DNA of 64,000 bases. Origin: Gimibacter soli (GTDB lineage Bacteria > Pseudomonadota > Alphaproteobacteria > Sphingomonadales > Kordiimonadaceae). The position numbers were made by a program, and so were the translations under genes. Location: the NCBI RefSeq assembly GCF_028463845.1, contig NZ_CP116805.1, positions 1,364,001-1,428,000 of the forward strand. The letters are read 5' to 3'. The notes under the pieces were generated by a model. It searched no databases. It saw only the letters and a program-made list of their open reading frames with translations, and was not told where the DNA came from. Position 1 is the stretch's first letter; each line of letters begins with the position of its first letter. Of the stretch, positions 42,897-52,432 are shown piece after piece.

Positions 42897-44231
42897 TCAG
42901 TCCAGCGGCTCGAGGGTTATGGGCAAGCCGTCGACAGGTTTGATCAGCGGCAGGATCTGGAATTTTGTCTGGTAGCCTTCGGGCAGCGTGATGCGCCAGT
43001 GGGGCAACAGGTGGGTCATGATCACCTTGGCCTGCATATAAGCAAAATGCAGCCCGAGGCACATGTGCGCGCCGCCCCCGAACGGGATCCAGGCATATTT
43101 GTGCCGGCCCTTGCTGTTTTCGGGTGTGAAGCGCAGCGGATCGAACTTCCCGGGTTCCGGCCACAATTCCTCGCTCCGGTGCGTGTAAACCGCACTGATG
43201 CCGATCGTGGTGCCCTTCGGGATCGTGTAGCCGGCAAACTCCACATCGCGCACCGTCTTGCGGGGCATTGCGGGCACCGGCGGGTTCATGCGCAGGGCTT
43301 CCTTGAAGGCATATTCGGTGAGCGTCAGTTCACCCATCCGCTCATAGGGCAGCCGGCCTTCATTCAGGCCCATCGTGGCGATTTCCTCGCGCAGCTTGTC
43401 CTGCCAGTCGGTATGACGACCGATTTCATAGACAAGTGTGGTGACGGACGAGGTGATCGTGTCATGGGCGGCGAGCCACATGAAGATCATATGGTCGATC
43501 ACTTCCTGATCGGTGAAGGCATTGCCGTTTTCGTCTTTCGCATTGACCAGCTGGGTGAACATGTCGGTGCCTTCGCGGCCGCGCCGTTCAGGGATAAGAC
43601 CGCGCAGATAGTCTACGATGAACTTGCGGCCCTTTACGCCTTTTGCCATCTGGGTGCCGGGGATCGGCACGCGCACGACAGCAACGGCGGCCAGCACCAT
43701 ATCAGTCAGCGCCTGGAAGATTTTCTTGTTGTCTTCGCTATCGGGATCGATGCCGAGGAAAACGGCCGAGGCCATATCAAGCGTCAGCTGCTTGATCGCG
43801 GGATAGAAGGCGAAGTGCTCCATCTCGCCCCAGCGCGCGATGCGCTTTGGAATCTCGTCATTCAGCCGGTCCATATAGCCTTGCATCGGTCCGGTCTTGA
43901 AGGCGGCAGCCATGATGTGGCGGTGGGCCTTGTGTTCATCGAAATCCATCAGCATCAGGCCGCGCGGGAACAGGCGGACCAGATAATTGTTCCAGCCTCC
44001 CTCGCTTGAGAAATTGCGGCCCTTGTCCATGAGGACGAACTCGTTCGCCTCGGGGCTCAGCATATTCACCTGATCATGGAAAAAGGCGTTCGAGCGGTAA
44101 ACGGAACCATATTGCTGGCGCATCCGCTTGCCGTAAGCTTCCGAGTCCCTCAGAAGCTCAAGCGTGTGGCCAAGGATCGGCAGGCCGCTATCCCCCGGAA
44201 TATCTTCAAGTCTGGCTTGGCGCGCTGTCAT
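42897..44231 (-). CDS. Cytochrome P450
   Basis: This 444-residue soluble P450 has the I-helix 'FMWLAAHDTITSSVTTLVYE' (the oxygen-activation Thr is preceded by an unusual AHDT), the K-helix 'EALR', and the heme-binding 'FGGGAHMCLG' with Cys near residue 391. It lacks an N-terminal membrane anchor. No ferredoxin or reductase gene is adjacent, so redox partners lie elsewhere. It is the first gene of the P450-GMC operon, with a TetR-type operator 34-49 bases upstream. A hydrophobic substrate is likely. Confidence 0.95.
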   Translation of the reverse strand: MTARQARLEDIPGDSGLPILGHTLELLRDSEAYGKRMRQQYGSVYRSNAFFHDQVNMLSPEANEFVLMDKGRNFSSEGGWNNYLVRLFPRGLMLMDFDEHKAHRHIMAAAFKTGPMQGYMDRLNDEIPKRIARWGEMEHFAFYPAIKQLTLDMASAVFLGIDPDSEDNKKIFQALTDMVLAAVAVVRVPIPGTQMAKGVKGRKFIVDYLRGLIPERRGREGTDMFTQLVNAKDENGNAFTDQEVIDHMIFMWLAAHDTITSSVTTLVYEIGRHTDWQDKLREEIATMGLNEGRLPYERMGELTLTEYAFKEALRMNPPVPAMPRKTVRDVEFAGYTIPKGTTIGISAVYTHRSEELWPEPGKFDPLRFTPENSKGRHKYAWIPFGGGAHMCLGLHFAYMQAKVIMTHLLPHWRITLPEGYQTKFQILPLIKPVDGLPITLEPLD

Positions 44232-44264
44232 AATGCCCTCCCTTGCATGTCAGACCGGCCTTCT

Positions 44265-44280
44265 TGGACTATAAAGTCCA
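44265..44280. promoter_or_regulatory. TetR-type operator upstream of the P450 gene
   Basis: TGGACT-ATAA-AGTCCA is a perfect inverted repeat of two 6-base arms. It lies 34-49 bases before the P450 start. The same arms and spacing occur at 63871-63886. Confidence 0.65.
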
Positions 44281-44401
44281 GTAAATGAGTGTAGGCGAGC
44301 CTGCGAGCCTGTCAATTCTTTTACGCGGCCCTTCGGGGTGTGACGATGTGCCGCTTTCAGGAAACTTGCAAGGGCGCAGGTGCCGCGCTAGACGCACCAT
44401 T

Positions 44402-44821
44402 ATGTACGCCTTCTATTCCCAAATGCGCCATGCGGCCAAGCTGATGCGCCTTCTGCATGCCCGGATGCCGGTCCTTGCGGTGGCGATGCTTGTCGTCTGG
44501 CAGGGAATCGTCGGCGCCAGCGTGATGGCTGGTGACAATCAGCCTCTCGGTGGTCGTCCGGCGGCCTTGTCCTATGTGGTTGACGGCGAACGGGTCCAGC
44601 TTCCCTCGTCGCTCGCCTATTGCAATTTTTCGGACAGCGAAACGGACGGCAAGGGCGCCTGCCCGGACTGTGCCGGTGCGAATGCAGCCGCCCTCGTCAC
44701 GCCGATCCTTTCCTTGCCCCGGATTTATGCCGGCTTGCCCGTGTTGCCGGCAGCGATGCGGCATCTTGTCGGTATTGCCCCGGCTGCCCGCTCAGCGCGG
44801 GACCCGCCCCTTTCTTTCTGA
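44402..44821 (+). CDS. Small exported Cys protein, DUF2946-like
   Basis: This 139-residue protein has an N-terminal hydrophobic segment ('MPVLAVAMLVVWQGIVGASVMA'), a central CxxC ('CPDCAG') plus one further Cys, a second hydrophobic stretch and the end 'RSARDPPLSF'. The layout and the 'RSxRDPP' end match the small protein at 27354-27659. A Met/His-rich outer-membrane barrel follows 66 bases later. A role in metal handling is inferred. The ribosome site is weak. Confidence 0.7.
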   Translation: MYAFYSQMRHAAKLMRLLHARMPVLAVAMLVVWQGIVGASVMAGDNQPLGGRPAALSYVVDGERVQLPSSLAYCNFSDSETDGKGACPDCAGANAAALVTPILSLPRIYAGLPVLPAAMRHLVGIAPAARSARDPPLSF

Positions 44822-44887
44822 GACTTCGACCTGTTCGACCCGGCGCTACCTGCAGCCGGGCCTATTCCTTTGAAAGAAAGACATATC

Positions 44888-45838
44888 ATGACTTTGACCA
44901 AATCCGGCGCGGCCCTGATGCTGGCCGCCGCCCCCGTGCTGTTTTCAAACGCTGCCTCCGCCCATGAGGGGGAAGGCTATACCGCCCGCGTGGACGATCA
45001 TGCGCCGATCGGCGTGATGGCCGACCATTTCCACCGCAAGGGCGAATGGATGGCCTCGGCCCGCCTGATGCTGATGTCGATGGATGATCCCGAGATGGCA
45101 ACAGGCGCCCAGAAAATGTCTGGTACCATGGTGATGGCGGGGATGATGTTTGCCCCTACCGACTGGGTCACCCTTACTGCCGGCCTTTCGTGGGCCGACC
45201 GCGACATGACGATGGCGATGCCCATGGGCGGCATGATGGGCGGCACGATGGAAAGCGAAATGTCGGCGAAAGGCATTGGCGACCTCAAGCTCAATGCGCT
45301 GTTCCCGATCATTGCCGACAAGGAAAACCGCTTCCTCCTGAAGGCGGGTATCACGCTGCCGACCGGCAAGAACGGTTTGGAAAGCGATGCAGGCACCCGG
45401 CTGATGGCCAGCCTGCAGCCGGGCACGGGCTCTTATGCCTTCACGCCGGCGGCCACCTATGTGCGGTTTGGCGAGGGCTGGTCGCTCGGCCTGCAGGCGG
45501 CCGCTGACCTCTATCTTGATCACAACGATCACGGTGAAAAGACCGGCGACCAGTATAAGGCGACGGCATGGGCATCCTATACGCTTGTCGACAATCTCAG
45601 CGCTTCCGTCCGTGTCGCGCAGGCGTGGGACAAGCCGCTGAAGTCGGCCATGGCAATGGGCGGTGAAACTTCGACCCAGACGACGCTTCTTGGCGGCTTC
45701 AATTATGTGATCCGCTCGGGCGCGCTCAAGGGTAACCGCTTCGCGGTCGAGGTCGGCCTGCCGGTTGGTGGCGATCGCGGCTGGCGGCCTTTGAAGCCCG
45801 ATACGTCACTGACGCTTGGCTGGCAGCTCGCCTGGTAA
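44888..45838 (+). CDS. Met/His-rich outer-membrane beta-barrel protein
   Basis: This 316-residue protein has a signal peptide (about 1-25, 'AAAPVLFSNAASA'). A barrel ends in an aromatic residue ('LGWQLAW'). The first part, 'HAPIGVMADHFHRKGEWM', is typical of proteins labelled 'transporter' of the PF13557 (phenol-degradation MetA) type. The next 100 residues are very Met-rich ('DMTMAMPMGGMMGG'). Met and His clusters suggest copper or silver binding. It is preceded by the small Cys protein and ended by a strong terminator. Confidence 0.8.
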   Translation: MTLTKSGAALMLAAAPVLFSNAASAHEGEGYTARVDDHAPIGVMADHFHRKGEWMASARLMLMSMDDPEMATGAQKMSGTMVMAGMMFAPTDWVTLTAGLSWADRDMTMAMPMGGMMGGTMESEMSAKGIGDLKLNALFPIIADKENRFLLKAGITLPTGKNGLESDAGTRLMASLQPGTGSYAFTPAATYVRFGEGWSLGLQAAADLYLDHNDHGEKTGDQYKATAWASYTLVDNLSASVRVAQAWDKPLKSAMAMGGETSTQTTLLGGFNYVIRSGALKGNRFAVEVGLPVGGDRGWRPLKPDTSLTLGWQLAW

Positions 45839-45845
45839 AACAAAG

Positions 45846-45874
45846 AAGGCGCCGGGGCTGTCCGGCGCCTTTTG
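45846..45874. terminator. Bidirectional terminator
   Basis: The arms AAGGCGCCGG and CCGGCGCCTT, a 6-base loop and a following T-run lie between convergent genes. Confidence 0.85.
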
Positions 45875-45876
45875 CC

Positions 45877-46230
45877 TCAGATGTCGTCAAGGCCGACGGC
45901 GTAGGTGCGCTCCACCTTTGCCACACGGGTGATGTAAGCCCGGTACCAGCGCTTCTGGCCGGCGGCCTGCGCGGCGCGGTGGTCGGCGTTCTTCTTCCAG
46001 GCCTTGATGGCGGCTTCGTCCCGCCAGTAGCTGACGGTGATGCCGACGCCCTCGGCATCCCGCACGCTTTCAACGCCCAGATAGCCATCCTGCTGCGCCG
46101 CCAGTGTGACCATCGCTTCGGCGGTCTGGGCGTAGGCATCGGGTTCGGCATCGTTGCGGATGTTCGAGAAAATCACTGCGTAATAGGGTGGTTCAGGGGT
46201 GCGGGCGAGGGGGCTGCCGTGACTGCTCAT
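45877..46230 (-). CDS. Antibiotic-biosynthesis-monooxygenase (ABM) domain protein
   Basis: This 117-residue protein of the ABM ferredoxin-like fold has '[11 protein letters not shown]', '[36 protein letters not shown]' and '[24 protein letters not shown]'. Related YgiN/HmoA-type proteins include monooxygenases and heme-degrading enzymes. Its ATG overlaps the stop of the oxoprolinase gene (ATGA), so they are co-translated. The substrate is unknown. Confidence 0.88.
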   Translation of the reverse strand: MSSHGSPLARTPEPPYYAVIFSNIRNDAEPDAYAQTAEAMVTLAAQQDGYLGVESVRDAEGVGITVSYWRDEAAIKAWKKNADHRAAQAAGQKRWYRAYITRVAKVERTYAVGLDDI

Positions 46231-49200
46231 TCTTCTTTCTCTCCATAACCGCCGCCGCCGGGGGTTTCGACCCTGATGCGGTCGTCGGGTTCGACGCTGG
46301 CGCTGCCAGTAGCGCCAAGCTCATCAATCGCGCCACTTGCACGAAGGATATGGGTATGGCCGACCATGCCGGGCTCGCCGCCCATAAGGCCGGGTGGGGC
46401 GATTCGGCGGTGGCCCGAGAGAATCGATACATCCATCGCTTTAAGGAAGCGGATCTCGCGAACGATGCCGTTGCCGCCATGGTGCAGCCCGGCGCCGCCG
46501 GAGCCGCGCCGCACGCCAAAATGTTCGACCCGCACCGGATAGCGCCATTCCAGCACTTCGGGGTCGGTCAAACGGCTGTTGGTCATGTGCGACTGAATGG
46601 CGTCGGCGCCGTCGAATGTCGCGCCTGCACCGGTGCCGCCGCCGATGGTTTCATAATATTGGTGGCGGGCGTTGCCGAAGGTCAGGTTGTTCATGGTGCC
46701 TTGGCTGGCTGCCATCACACCCGTTGCCATCAGAAGCGCGTTCGTCACCGCCTGGCTCGTTTCCACATTGCCGGCCACGACAGCGGCGGGCGGCTCTGGG
46801 TTCAGGCAGCAGCCGGCGGGCACGATCAGTTTGATTGGCTTCATGCAGCCGGCATTCAGCGGGATATCGCTGCCGGCAAGCAGGCGGAAGACATAAAGGA
46901 CAGCAGCACGGGTAACGGCCAGGGGTGCGTTGAAGTTGGTGGTGCTGAGGCCGCTTGTACCTGTGAAATCGACCGTCACGCCGCGCGCGGCGCGGTCCAC
47001 CCGCACTTTCACCTTGATGGTGATGCCGCAGTCCATCGGGTAGCTGACGTCGCCGTCCGTCAGCCGTTCGATGGCGCGGCGCACGGCTCCTTCGGCATTG
47101 TCCTGCACATGCTGCATATAGGCGTCAACGACCGGTGCGCCGAACTCGCCAACGAGCCGGAGGACGCCATCGATGCCGCGCCGGTTGGCAGCGATCTGGG
47201 CCTTGAGGTCGGCGATATTCTGGTCCGGATTGCGGGCAGGGTGCGGGCCGGCCGCCAGCAGTTTGCGGATCGTGGCTTCACGGAACTTGCCGCCCTCCAC
47301 AAGGGCTGTGCTCGCAAAAGCGATGCCCTCTTCCGTGATGCTGGTCGAGTTCGGCGGCATCGAGCCGGGCGTGATACCGCCGATATCGGCATGGTGCCCG
47401 CGCGAGGCCACATAGAAACGCGGCGGTTCGTCCGGGTTCAGCCAGACGGGCGTGACGACCGTGATATCCGGCAGGTGGGTGCCGCCATGATAGGGATCGT
47501 TCGTCATGAAGGCGTCGCCCTGCCGCATGGTGGTGCCATTGGCGGCGATCACGGCCTTCACGCTGGCACCCATGCTGCCAAGATGCACCGGCATGTGCGG
47601 GGCGTTGGCGATGAGTTCGCCGTCTGCATCGAATACGGCGCAGGAGAAATCGAGCCGTTCCTTGATATTCACCGAGTGCGCGGTGCGGGCCAGCACGCCG
47701 CCCATATCCTCGGCAACCGACATGAACAGATTGTTGAAGACCTCAAGCAGCACGGGGTCAGCTTCCTGAAGCGAAACGCCACGCCGTGTGGTGGCGGCTG
47801 TCCGGGTTAGCAGAAGCTGGTCGTCATCCGTCCGCTCGGCCCGCCAGCCGGGCTCCAGCACGGTGGTGCTGCCGTTTTCAAGGATGATGGCCGGGCCATC
47901 AAGCGGCGTGCCGGGCACGATGCTGCGGCGGTCGATCACCGGCACGGTGCGATGCTTGCCGGCCATATAGATCTGGCGAGGCTCGTGCGCCTTGGCCGCA
48001 CTCCCCATGGCCGCTTCAAGCGTGCCCTCATAGCCGCCGCCCGAGGCCTCGACCTCGACCGCTTCCACAAGGATCGGCCTGTCATCTTCCGTGAAGCCAT
48101 AGGCCTCGGCGTGGGCAGCGCCGAAGGCGGCGCGCATTTCACCGGCACTGCCGAAGGCGATGGGCAGGGTCGTGTCCGATCCCTTGTATTTGAGCCGCGC
48201 GTCGATCCGCAGCGCAACGTCAGCGCGCGGGACACCCTGCGCGACAAGCGTGTCGGTGACCGTTTCTTTCAGGTCCTCTACGATATCGGCGAGGTCGGCT
48301 TCAGCCTCAATCGGTGCTTCGACGGCGGCGGTGCGCAGGGCCTTGAGATCGGCGAGACCCATGCCGAGTGCGGAAAGGACCCCGGCAAAGGGCGGGATCA
48401 CCACGCTATCCATATGGAGCGACGCGGCGAGGAGGCAGGCATGCTGCCCGCCGGCGCCGCCAAAGGTAAGGAGGCTGTAGCCCGTCACATCGTGCCCGCG
48501 GGCCACCGAAATGCGGCGGATCGCGCGGCCCATGTGTTCCACCGCCACATCAAGGAAGCCTTCGGCGATGGCCTCGATTTCCATGCGTTTGCCGGTCTCT
48601 GTTTCGATCCTGTCGGCAATCGCGGTGAAACGTTCACGGGCTGCAGCCACATCAAGGGGCGCGTTGCCATGCGGGCCGAAAACGGCAGGGAAAAGATCGG
48701 GCTGCAGTTTTCCCAGCACCACGTTGCAGTCGGTGACTGTGGCGGGGCCATCGAAACCATAGCTCGCGGGGCCGGGGTAGGCGCCCGCCGATTCCGGGCC
48801 GACCTGGAAGCGACCGTCCTCGAACCGGCAGACCGAACCGCCACCCGCCGCCACTGTTTCAATCGACAGCATGGGCACACTGACCGGGATACCGGCAAGG
48901 GTGGCGTCCACGCAGCGCTCATAGACGCCGCGATAATGGGTCACATCGGTAGATGTGCCGCCCATATCGAAGCCGATCAGGCGTTCCTTGCCCGCCCGGC
49001 GGCCCATTTCCGCCATGGCGACAACGCCGCCTGCTGGGCCTGAAAGCACGGCATCCTTGCCGTTGAACGTGTCGGCGCGAGTCAAGCCGCCGTTCGACTG
49101 CATGAAGAAAAGCGGTGCGCCGTTCACGTCATCTTCCAGCCGACCCACATACTGCGCCAGCACGGGGGAAAGATAGGCATCCACAACACTGGTGGCCCCG

Positions 49201-49823
49201 CGCGGGATCAACTTCATCAGCGGGCTGACCTTGTGGCTCACCGACACATGGGTGAAGCCCTCGTCAACGGCGATGGCAGCGGCGAGCGCCTCGTGCGCCG
49301 GGAAGCGGTAGCCATGCATGAAGACGATGGCGAGGCTGGTGAAGCCATGGCGCCGCGCTTCGGCCAGCGCATGGCGCACTTCCACGGCATCCAGCTCGGT
49401 GATGATATGGCCGTGCGCATCGATCCGCTCGTCCGCCTCGATGACAAGGTCATAGGGCGGGACAGCCCGACCTGGCTTCAGGGCGAAAAGATCTTCGCGG
49501 TGTTGCTGGCCAATCAGCAAGGCATCCGCCATGCCGCGCGTGATGAGAAGGGCGGTGCGGCAGCCCTTGCGTTCAAGGAGTGCGTTGGTGGCCACCGTGG
49601 TGCCCATGCGGATGGTGGTCACGCGCTCGGCAGGAAAGGGGGCCTTGGCCTCAACGCCCATGATCTGCCGCATCGCATAGACAGCGGCGTCACGGTAGCG
49701 GCCGGGGCTTTCGGACAGATATTTGTGTGCGGAAAGGATGCCTTCGGGGTTGCGTGCGATCACATCGGTGAAGGTGCCGCCCCGGTCGATCCAGAATTGC
49801 CATTTGCCATCATCTGCACTCAT
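46227..49823 (-). CDS. Fused 5-oxoprolinase / hydantoinase (HyuA-HyuB)
   Basis: This 1198-residue enzyme has an N-terminal HyuA ATPase half ('DRGGTFTD' at residues 13-20, '[14 protein letters not shown]' around 285, '[14 protein letters not shown]') and a C-terminal HyuB half ('[14 protein letters not shown]', '[14 protein letters not shown]'). Fusion of the two is characteristic of ATP-dependent 5-oxoprolinase, which opens pyroglutamate to glutamate, although hydantoinases have the same plan. A gamma-glutamyltransferase lies about 6 kb away. The start at 49823 was chosen before '[10 protein letters not shown]'. The ABM gene follows directly. Confidence 0.94.
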   Translation of the reverse strand: MSADDGKWQFWIDRGGTFTDVIARNPEGILSAHKYLSESPGRYRDAAVYAMRQIMGVEAKAPFPAERVTTIRMGTTVATNALLERKGCRTALLITRGMADALLIGQQHREDLFALKPGRAVPPYDLVIEADERIDAHGHIITELDAVEVRHALAEARRHGFTSLAIVFMHGYRFPAHEALAAAIAVDEGFTHVSVSHKVSPLMKLIPRGATSVVDAYLSPVLAQYVGRLEDDVNGAPLFFMQSNGGLTRADTFNGKDAVLSGPAGGVVAMAEMGRRAGKERLIGFDMGGTSTDVTHYRGVYERCVDATLAGIPVSVPMLSIETVAAGGGSVCRFEDGRFQVGPESAGAYPGPASYGFDGPATVTDCNVVLGKLQPDLFPAVFGPHGNAPLDVAAARERFTAIADRIETETGKRMEIEAIAEGFLDVAVEHMGRAIRRISVARGHDVTGYSLLTFGGAGGQHACLLAASLHMDSVVIPPFAGVLSALGMGLADLKALRTAAVEAPIEAEADLADIVEDLKETVTDTLVAQGVPRADVALRIDARLKYKGSDTTLPIAFGSAGEMRAAFGAAHAEAYGFTEDDRPILVEAVEVEASGGGYEGTLEAAMGSAAKAHEPRQIYMAGKHRTVPVIDRRSIVPGTPLDGPAIILENGSTTVLEPGWRAERTDDDQLLLTRTAATTRRGVSLQEADPVLLEVFNNLFMSVAEDMGGVLARTAHSVNIKERLDFSCAVFDADGELIANAPHMPVHLGSMGASVKAVIAANGTTMRQGDAFMTNDPYHGGTHLPDITVVTPVWLNPDEPPRFYVASRGHHADIGGITPGSMPPNSTSITEEGIAFASTALVEGGKFREATIRKLLAAGPHPARNPDQNIADLKAQIAANRRGIDGVLRLVGEFGAPVVDAYMQHVQDNAEGAVRRAIERLTDGDVSYPMDCGITIKVKVRVDRAARGVTVDFTGTSGLSTTNFNAPLAVTRAAVLYVFRLLAGSDIPLNAGCMKPIKLIVPAGCCLNPEPPAAVVAGNVETSQAVTNALLMATGVMAASQGTMNNLTFGNARHQYYETIGGGTGAGATFDGADAIQSHMTNSRLTDPEVLEWRYPVRVEHFGVRRGSGGAGLHHGGNGIVREIRFLKAMDVSILSGHRRIAPPGLMGGEPGMVGHTHILRASGAIDELGATGSASVEPDDRIRVETPGGGGYGEKEE

Positions 49824-49886
49824 GCGCGCTACCCTAAGCCAGCCTATGGCCGGACGCCAGCGCACAATCGCAGTATCGGTTTTATG

Positions 49887-50099
49887 TCAGGCCTTTATAT
49901 CAACCTTGCGGCCCACGCCTTGCGCCTTGGCGGATCGGCGGGCGTTATCGGCGCGGCGATCTGCGGCGATACGCTCGGCATCGGCATTATGCTTGCGGGC
50001 ATTATCCTGTGCGGCACTTTCGCGTGCCTTTTCCCTGATCCGGGCCTGTTGGGCAAGATTCTCCGCCGACAGGCCGCCCCCTTTGCTAACGGACGTCAT
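49887..50099 (-). CDS. Small Ala/Arg-rich protein with a conserved C-terminal tail (A)
   Basis: This 70-residue protein starts at 50099 after a very good GGGGGAA ribosome site. It is helical, Ala/Arg/Asp-rich and without membrane segments. The last 30 residues, 'ADRRADNARRS...VGRKVDIKA', align with the end of the protein at 50288-50929 ('AERRSSAANRLS...TGEKLDISV'). The function is unknown. A TTAACCAT half-site and a perfect inverted repeat lie upstream. Confidence 0.75.
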   Translation of the reverse strand: MTSVSKGGGLSAENLAQQARIREKARESAAQDNARKHNADAERIAADRRADNARRSAKAQGVGRKVDIKA

Positions 50100-50174
50100 T
50101 CTGTTCCCCCTGAGCGGGCCGACACGCGCTCCCGGCATGCCTTTCAGAGCCCGATCAGGTGATTCTGCGTCAAA

Positions 50175-50182
50175 TTAACCAT
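50175..50182 (+). promoter_or_regulatory. CtrA half-site TTAACCAT
   Basis: This 8-base match to the CtrA half-site lies 76 bases before the start at 50099, in the promoter region of that gene. The second half-site is not conserved. Confidence 0.35.
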
Positions 50183-50191
50183 GTTGGGAAG

Positions 50192-50221
50192 CCTTTATGG
50201 CCATCTAGGTGGCCATAAAGG
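50192..50221. repeat. Perfect 12-base inverted repeat
   Basis: CCTTTATGGCCA and TGGCCATAAAGG flank a 6-base centre. It lies between the start region of the small gene at 50099 and a terminator. It has no T-run and could be an operator or an RNA hairpin. Confidence 0.7.
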
Positions 50222-50234
50222 TGCTTCAGATATG

Positions 50235-50261
50235 AAAAAGACGCCTCTCGGGGCGTCTTTT
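50235..50261 (-). terminator. Terminator downstream of the repeat-rich small protein
   Basis: GACGCC and GGCGTC arms with flanking A-runs and T-runs lie just after the stop at 50288. The T-run on the minus strand makes it a good terminator. Confidence 0.8.
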
Positions 50262-50287
50262 CAGGTCTCAAGCTGGCCGGATGGGGC

Positions 50288-50929
50288 TCAGACGCTGATG
50301 TCGAGCTTTTCGCCGGTGCCAGGTGCCGTGGCCGACAGGCGGTTAGCTGCGCTGGAGCGGCGCTCCGCGACACGGTCAGCGGCCGCGCTGCGGCTGTCGC
50401 GCTCGTCGCTTGCGGTCGTTTCACGCGAAGCCTGACGGGCGGCGAGTTTCTCGGCGAGGCGGCCTTCGGCAGTGGTTGCCTTCTTGGTCGTCGTCGTGGC
50501 AGCAGGTGCCGACGCACTTGAGGTTTCAGCCGGCTCGGACGTTTTGGCAGCGGGTTGCGCCTGCGAGGCTGCCGGGGCAGCATTCGCGGCAGGTGCTGCT
50601 TGCGTTGCGGGGGTGCCACTGCGGGCAGTCTGACGGGCAGAAAGCTTCTCGGCGAAGCGTTCTTCGGCCGAGCGCAGGCCCTGCTTCTCTTCCGACTTCG
50701 ATTGTTCCGTCGGCTGCGAGACCGTGGCGCTTGCATTCGTTTTGGTCGCGGGGGCGGTTTGCGAGGCCTGTGCCGACTGCTGCGCCTCCTGTGCGCCGCC
50801 GCCAGTCAGCCGGTTCGCGGCACCTTCGCGGCGGGCCAGAACGGCGGCTTTGCGAGCGTCCGCTTGTGCGCGCGCTTCGCTGGCCAGTTGCGCCGATGAA
50901 AAACCGGCATAGCTGTTCACTGCAGGCAT
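50288..50929 (-). CDS. Ala-rich repeat protein with a conserved C-terminal tail (B)
   Basis: This 213-residue soluble protein has four short charged helices separated by Ala/Pro/Thr/Ser linkers. The helices are near 25-43, 86-103 ('SAEERFAEKLSARQTAR'), 152-169 ('TAEGRLAEKLAARQASR') and 180-199 ('ADRVAERRSSAANRLS'). The second and third are clear copies. The end 'GTGEKLDISV' resembles the ends of proteins at 49887 and 52433 and of FliK. The last 32 residues align with protein A, so the two are likely paralogues. The function is unknown. Confidence 0.8.
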   Translation of the reverse strand: MPAVNSYAGFSSAQLASEARAQADARKAAVLARREGAANRLTGGGAQEAQQSAQASQTAPATKTNASATVSQPTEQSKSEEKQGLRSAEERFAEKLSARQTARSGTPATQAAPAANAAPAASQAQPAAKTSEPAETSSASAPAATTTTKKATTAEGRLAEKLAARQASRETTASDERDSRSAAADRVAERRSSAANRLSATAPGTGEKLDISV

Positions 50930-51052
50930 GATGTCACCCTGTTTAAGGGACTTCCGGCGCGACCCACGCGGTGGAAATCCAACCCGATCAGGCGATCATT
51001 ACGCCATGGGCAAAATAAAGCAAAGCTTTGGATAAAATTGTATCGAGTTTGC

Positions 51053-51634
51053 CTAGCTGCGGGTGAGGGCAGCTACTTCACCCAGCACGCGGGCGCGGGC
51101 GGCGGCAATCACGGTCGAGCCCTTCTGGCGGGCACCGGCGCCAAGATCGGCCTGCAGGTTCATCAGGCGCGAAAAGTGCGGCGATGCTTCGTGGTCCGAT
51201 ACCAGCGAAGCCAGTTCACCGGCGGTGAAATGCTGCTGGTAAAGGTCGGCCATCACTTCGTCCCATGCGGCACCATAGGTGCCCTGGGCATCGCGGATGA
51301 GGCGGACGACAATCGTTTTGGCAGCTTCAAAGCCATAGCGCTCGACAAGCGCCGCGACTTCGGGGGTCGTTTTCACGTCGTTCAGGATCAGCAGCGAGAG
51401 ATTGCGGTTCAATTCCGTCTCGCGGATGAAGCGCAGTGCCGTGACGCGCGCGTCCGTTGCTGCCAGTTCAAGCGTCGGGCCGAAGCTTTCGGCGCTTGCC
51501 ATATCGGGCGTGCTGAAATCACCCGGCATGCCGGCAGCTGCAGGCAGCGTGAGGCCAAAATACAAAGCCGCCTGCAGAAGGGTGCGGGGGGCAAGGCCGT
51601 GACGGCGGGGCATGTTCAAATGAGTCGTGCGCAT
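51053..51634 (-). CDS. Exported protein, possibly DUF2059-like
   Basis: This protein of 193 residues has an N-terminal signal peptide ('LLQAALYFGLTLPAAAG'). The C-terminal part has 'MADLYQQHFTAGELASLVSDHEASPHFSRLMNLQADLGA', which recalls DUF2059 proteins, a family without a proven role. The start could be ATG 51613 instead. The assignment was made by eye and is tentative. The gene is separate from its neighbours. Confidence 0.7.
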   Translation of the reverse strand: MRTTHLNMPRRHGLAPRTLLQAALYFGLTLPAAAGMPGDFSTPDMASAESFGPTLELAATDARVTALRFIRETELNRNLSLLILNDVKTTPEVAALVERYGFEAAKTIVVRLIRDAQGTYGAAWDEVMADLYQQHFTAGELASLVSDHEASPHFSRLMNLQADLGAGARQKGSTVIAAARARVLGEVAALTRS

Positions 51635-51993
51635 GTCGACGCACGTAAAGATGTTCAGTTACAGGAATGTGACAAAGGGGCCTCTGTCACGCCAATTTCA
51701 CATTGAGGGGCGAAAAATGGCCTATGTCATAAAAAATTCATAAAACAGTCATCGCCATGTAATCGATTCGGGAACCGGCAGAAATGCTCGGGTCGGGGTG
51801 TAACATTCAGAAAAGCGGCAGACTTCTGCGGAAAATCTGAATTATGACGCATTGCATCGGTCGCCCGCTGGCCGATAATGGAGCCATACCAAGCGTCGAA
51901 GCGACCATGAGAGTTTCAAAAGGCGTTTCGAAGCGATCTCGGGCACAATCAAGCGAATCTCGTGATCAAGTAACAAGTGGAAGGGGTAGTGAC
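51635..51993. other. Intergenic region between divergent exported-protein genes
   Basis: This 359-base stretch contains AT-rich DNA near 51720-51770 and is divergent between the minus-strand gene and the plus-strand gene at 51994. An in-frame leader of about 50 codons precedes 51994 but lacks family features. No structured RNA was recognised. Confidence 0.5.
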
Positions 51994-52362
51994 ATGGAAA
52001 AACAACTCAAGAAAGCGCTGGCCATCGGTTCCTTCGCCGTTCTGTTCGGCGCATCGTCAGCAATGGCACAACCGGTTGCCGCAATGCCGAATGAAGAGGG
52101 CAAGACCTTCGCGGCTGAAGCGATGAAATCCGGTGACTGGTCGAGCGCAGAAGAAGACCTGATGGGCAACGGCGAATCCGTCTTTGCCAAACTGAACCTC
52201 GCTTCGGTCTATGCCCAGACGGGCCGCACCGACAAGGCGGTGGCGCTGTATCAGGAAATCATCAACGGCGACGAAAATCCCTATGCCGTGCTCCTGAACG
52301 GCAAGCCGCGCCGCGTGAAAAACATCGCCAAGTTTGCCTTGGCTCAGCTGTCCACCAACTGA
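51994..52362 (+). CDS. Small periplasmic TPR-like protein
   Basis: This 122-residue protein starts at 51994 after GAAGGGG. A signal peptide covers residues 1-25 ('FAVLFGASSAMAQ'). The mature part has one or two helix pairs of TPR type, 'GKTFAAEAMKSGDWSSAEEDL' and 'LASVYAQTGRTDKAVALYQEI'. It has no catalytic residues and is likely a protein-binding module. The strong terminator after it makes it monocistronic. Confidence 0.8.
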   Translation: MEKQLKKALAIGSFAVLFGASSAMAQPVAAMPNEEGKTFAAEAMKSGDWSSAEEDLMGNGESVFAKLNLASVYAQTGRTDKAVALYQEIINGDENPYAVLLNGKPRRVKNIAKFALAQLSTN

Positions 52363-52380
52363 GCCTGAAGCGGCGGCAAT

Positions 52381-52420
52381 AAAGAAGGGGCGTGACCGGC
52401 TGGGTCACGCCCCTTTCTTT
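52381..52420. terminator. Strong bidirectional terminator
   Basis: The arms AAAGAAGGGGCGTGACC and GGTCACGCCCC(T)TTCTTT pair over 16 bases around a short loop. It sits between convergent genes. Confidence 0.9.
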
Positions 52421-52432
52421 TCGGGTTTGGCT

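Noticed and set aside
51844-51993. N-terminal extension of the TPR-like protein gene
   Set aside because: The frame is open upstream, but the signal peptide and the GAAGGGG ribosome site point to a start at 51994.
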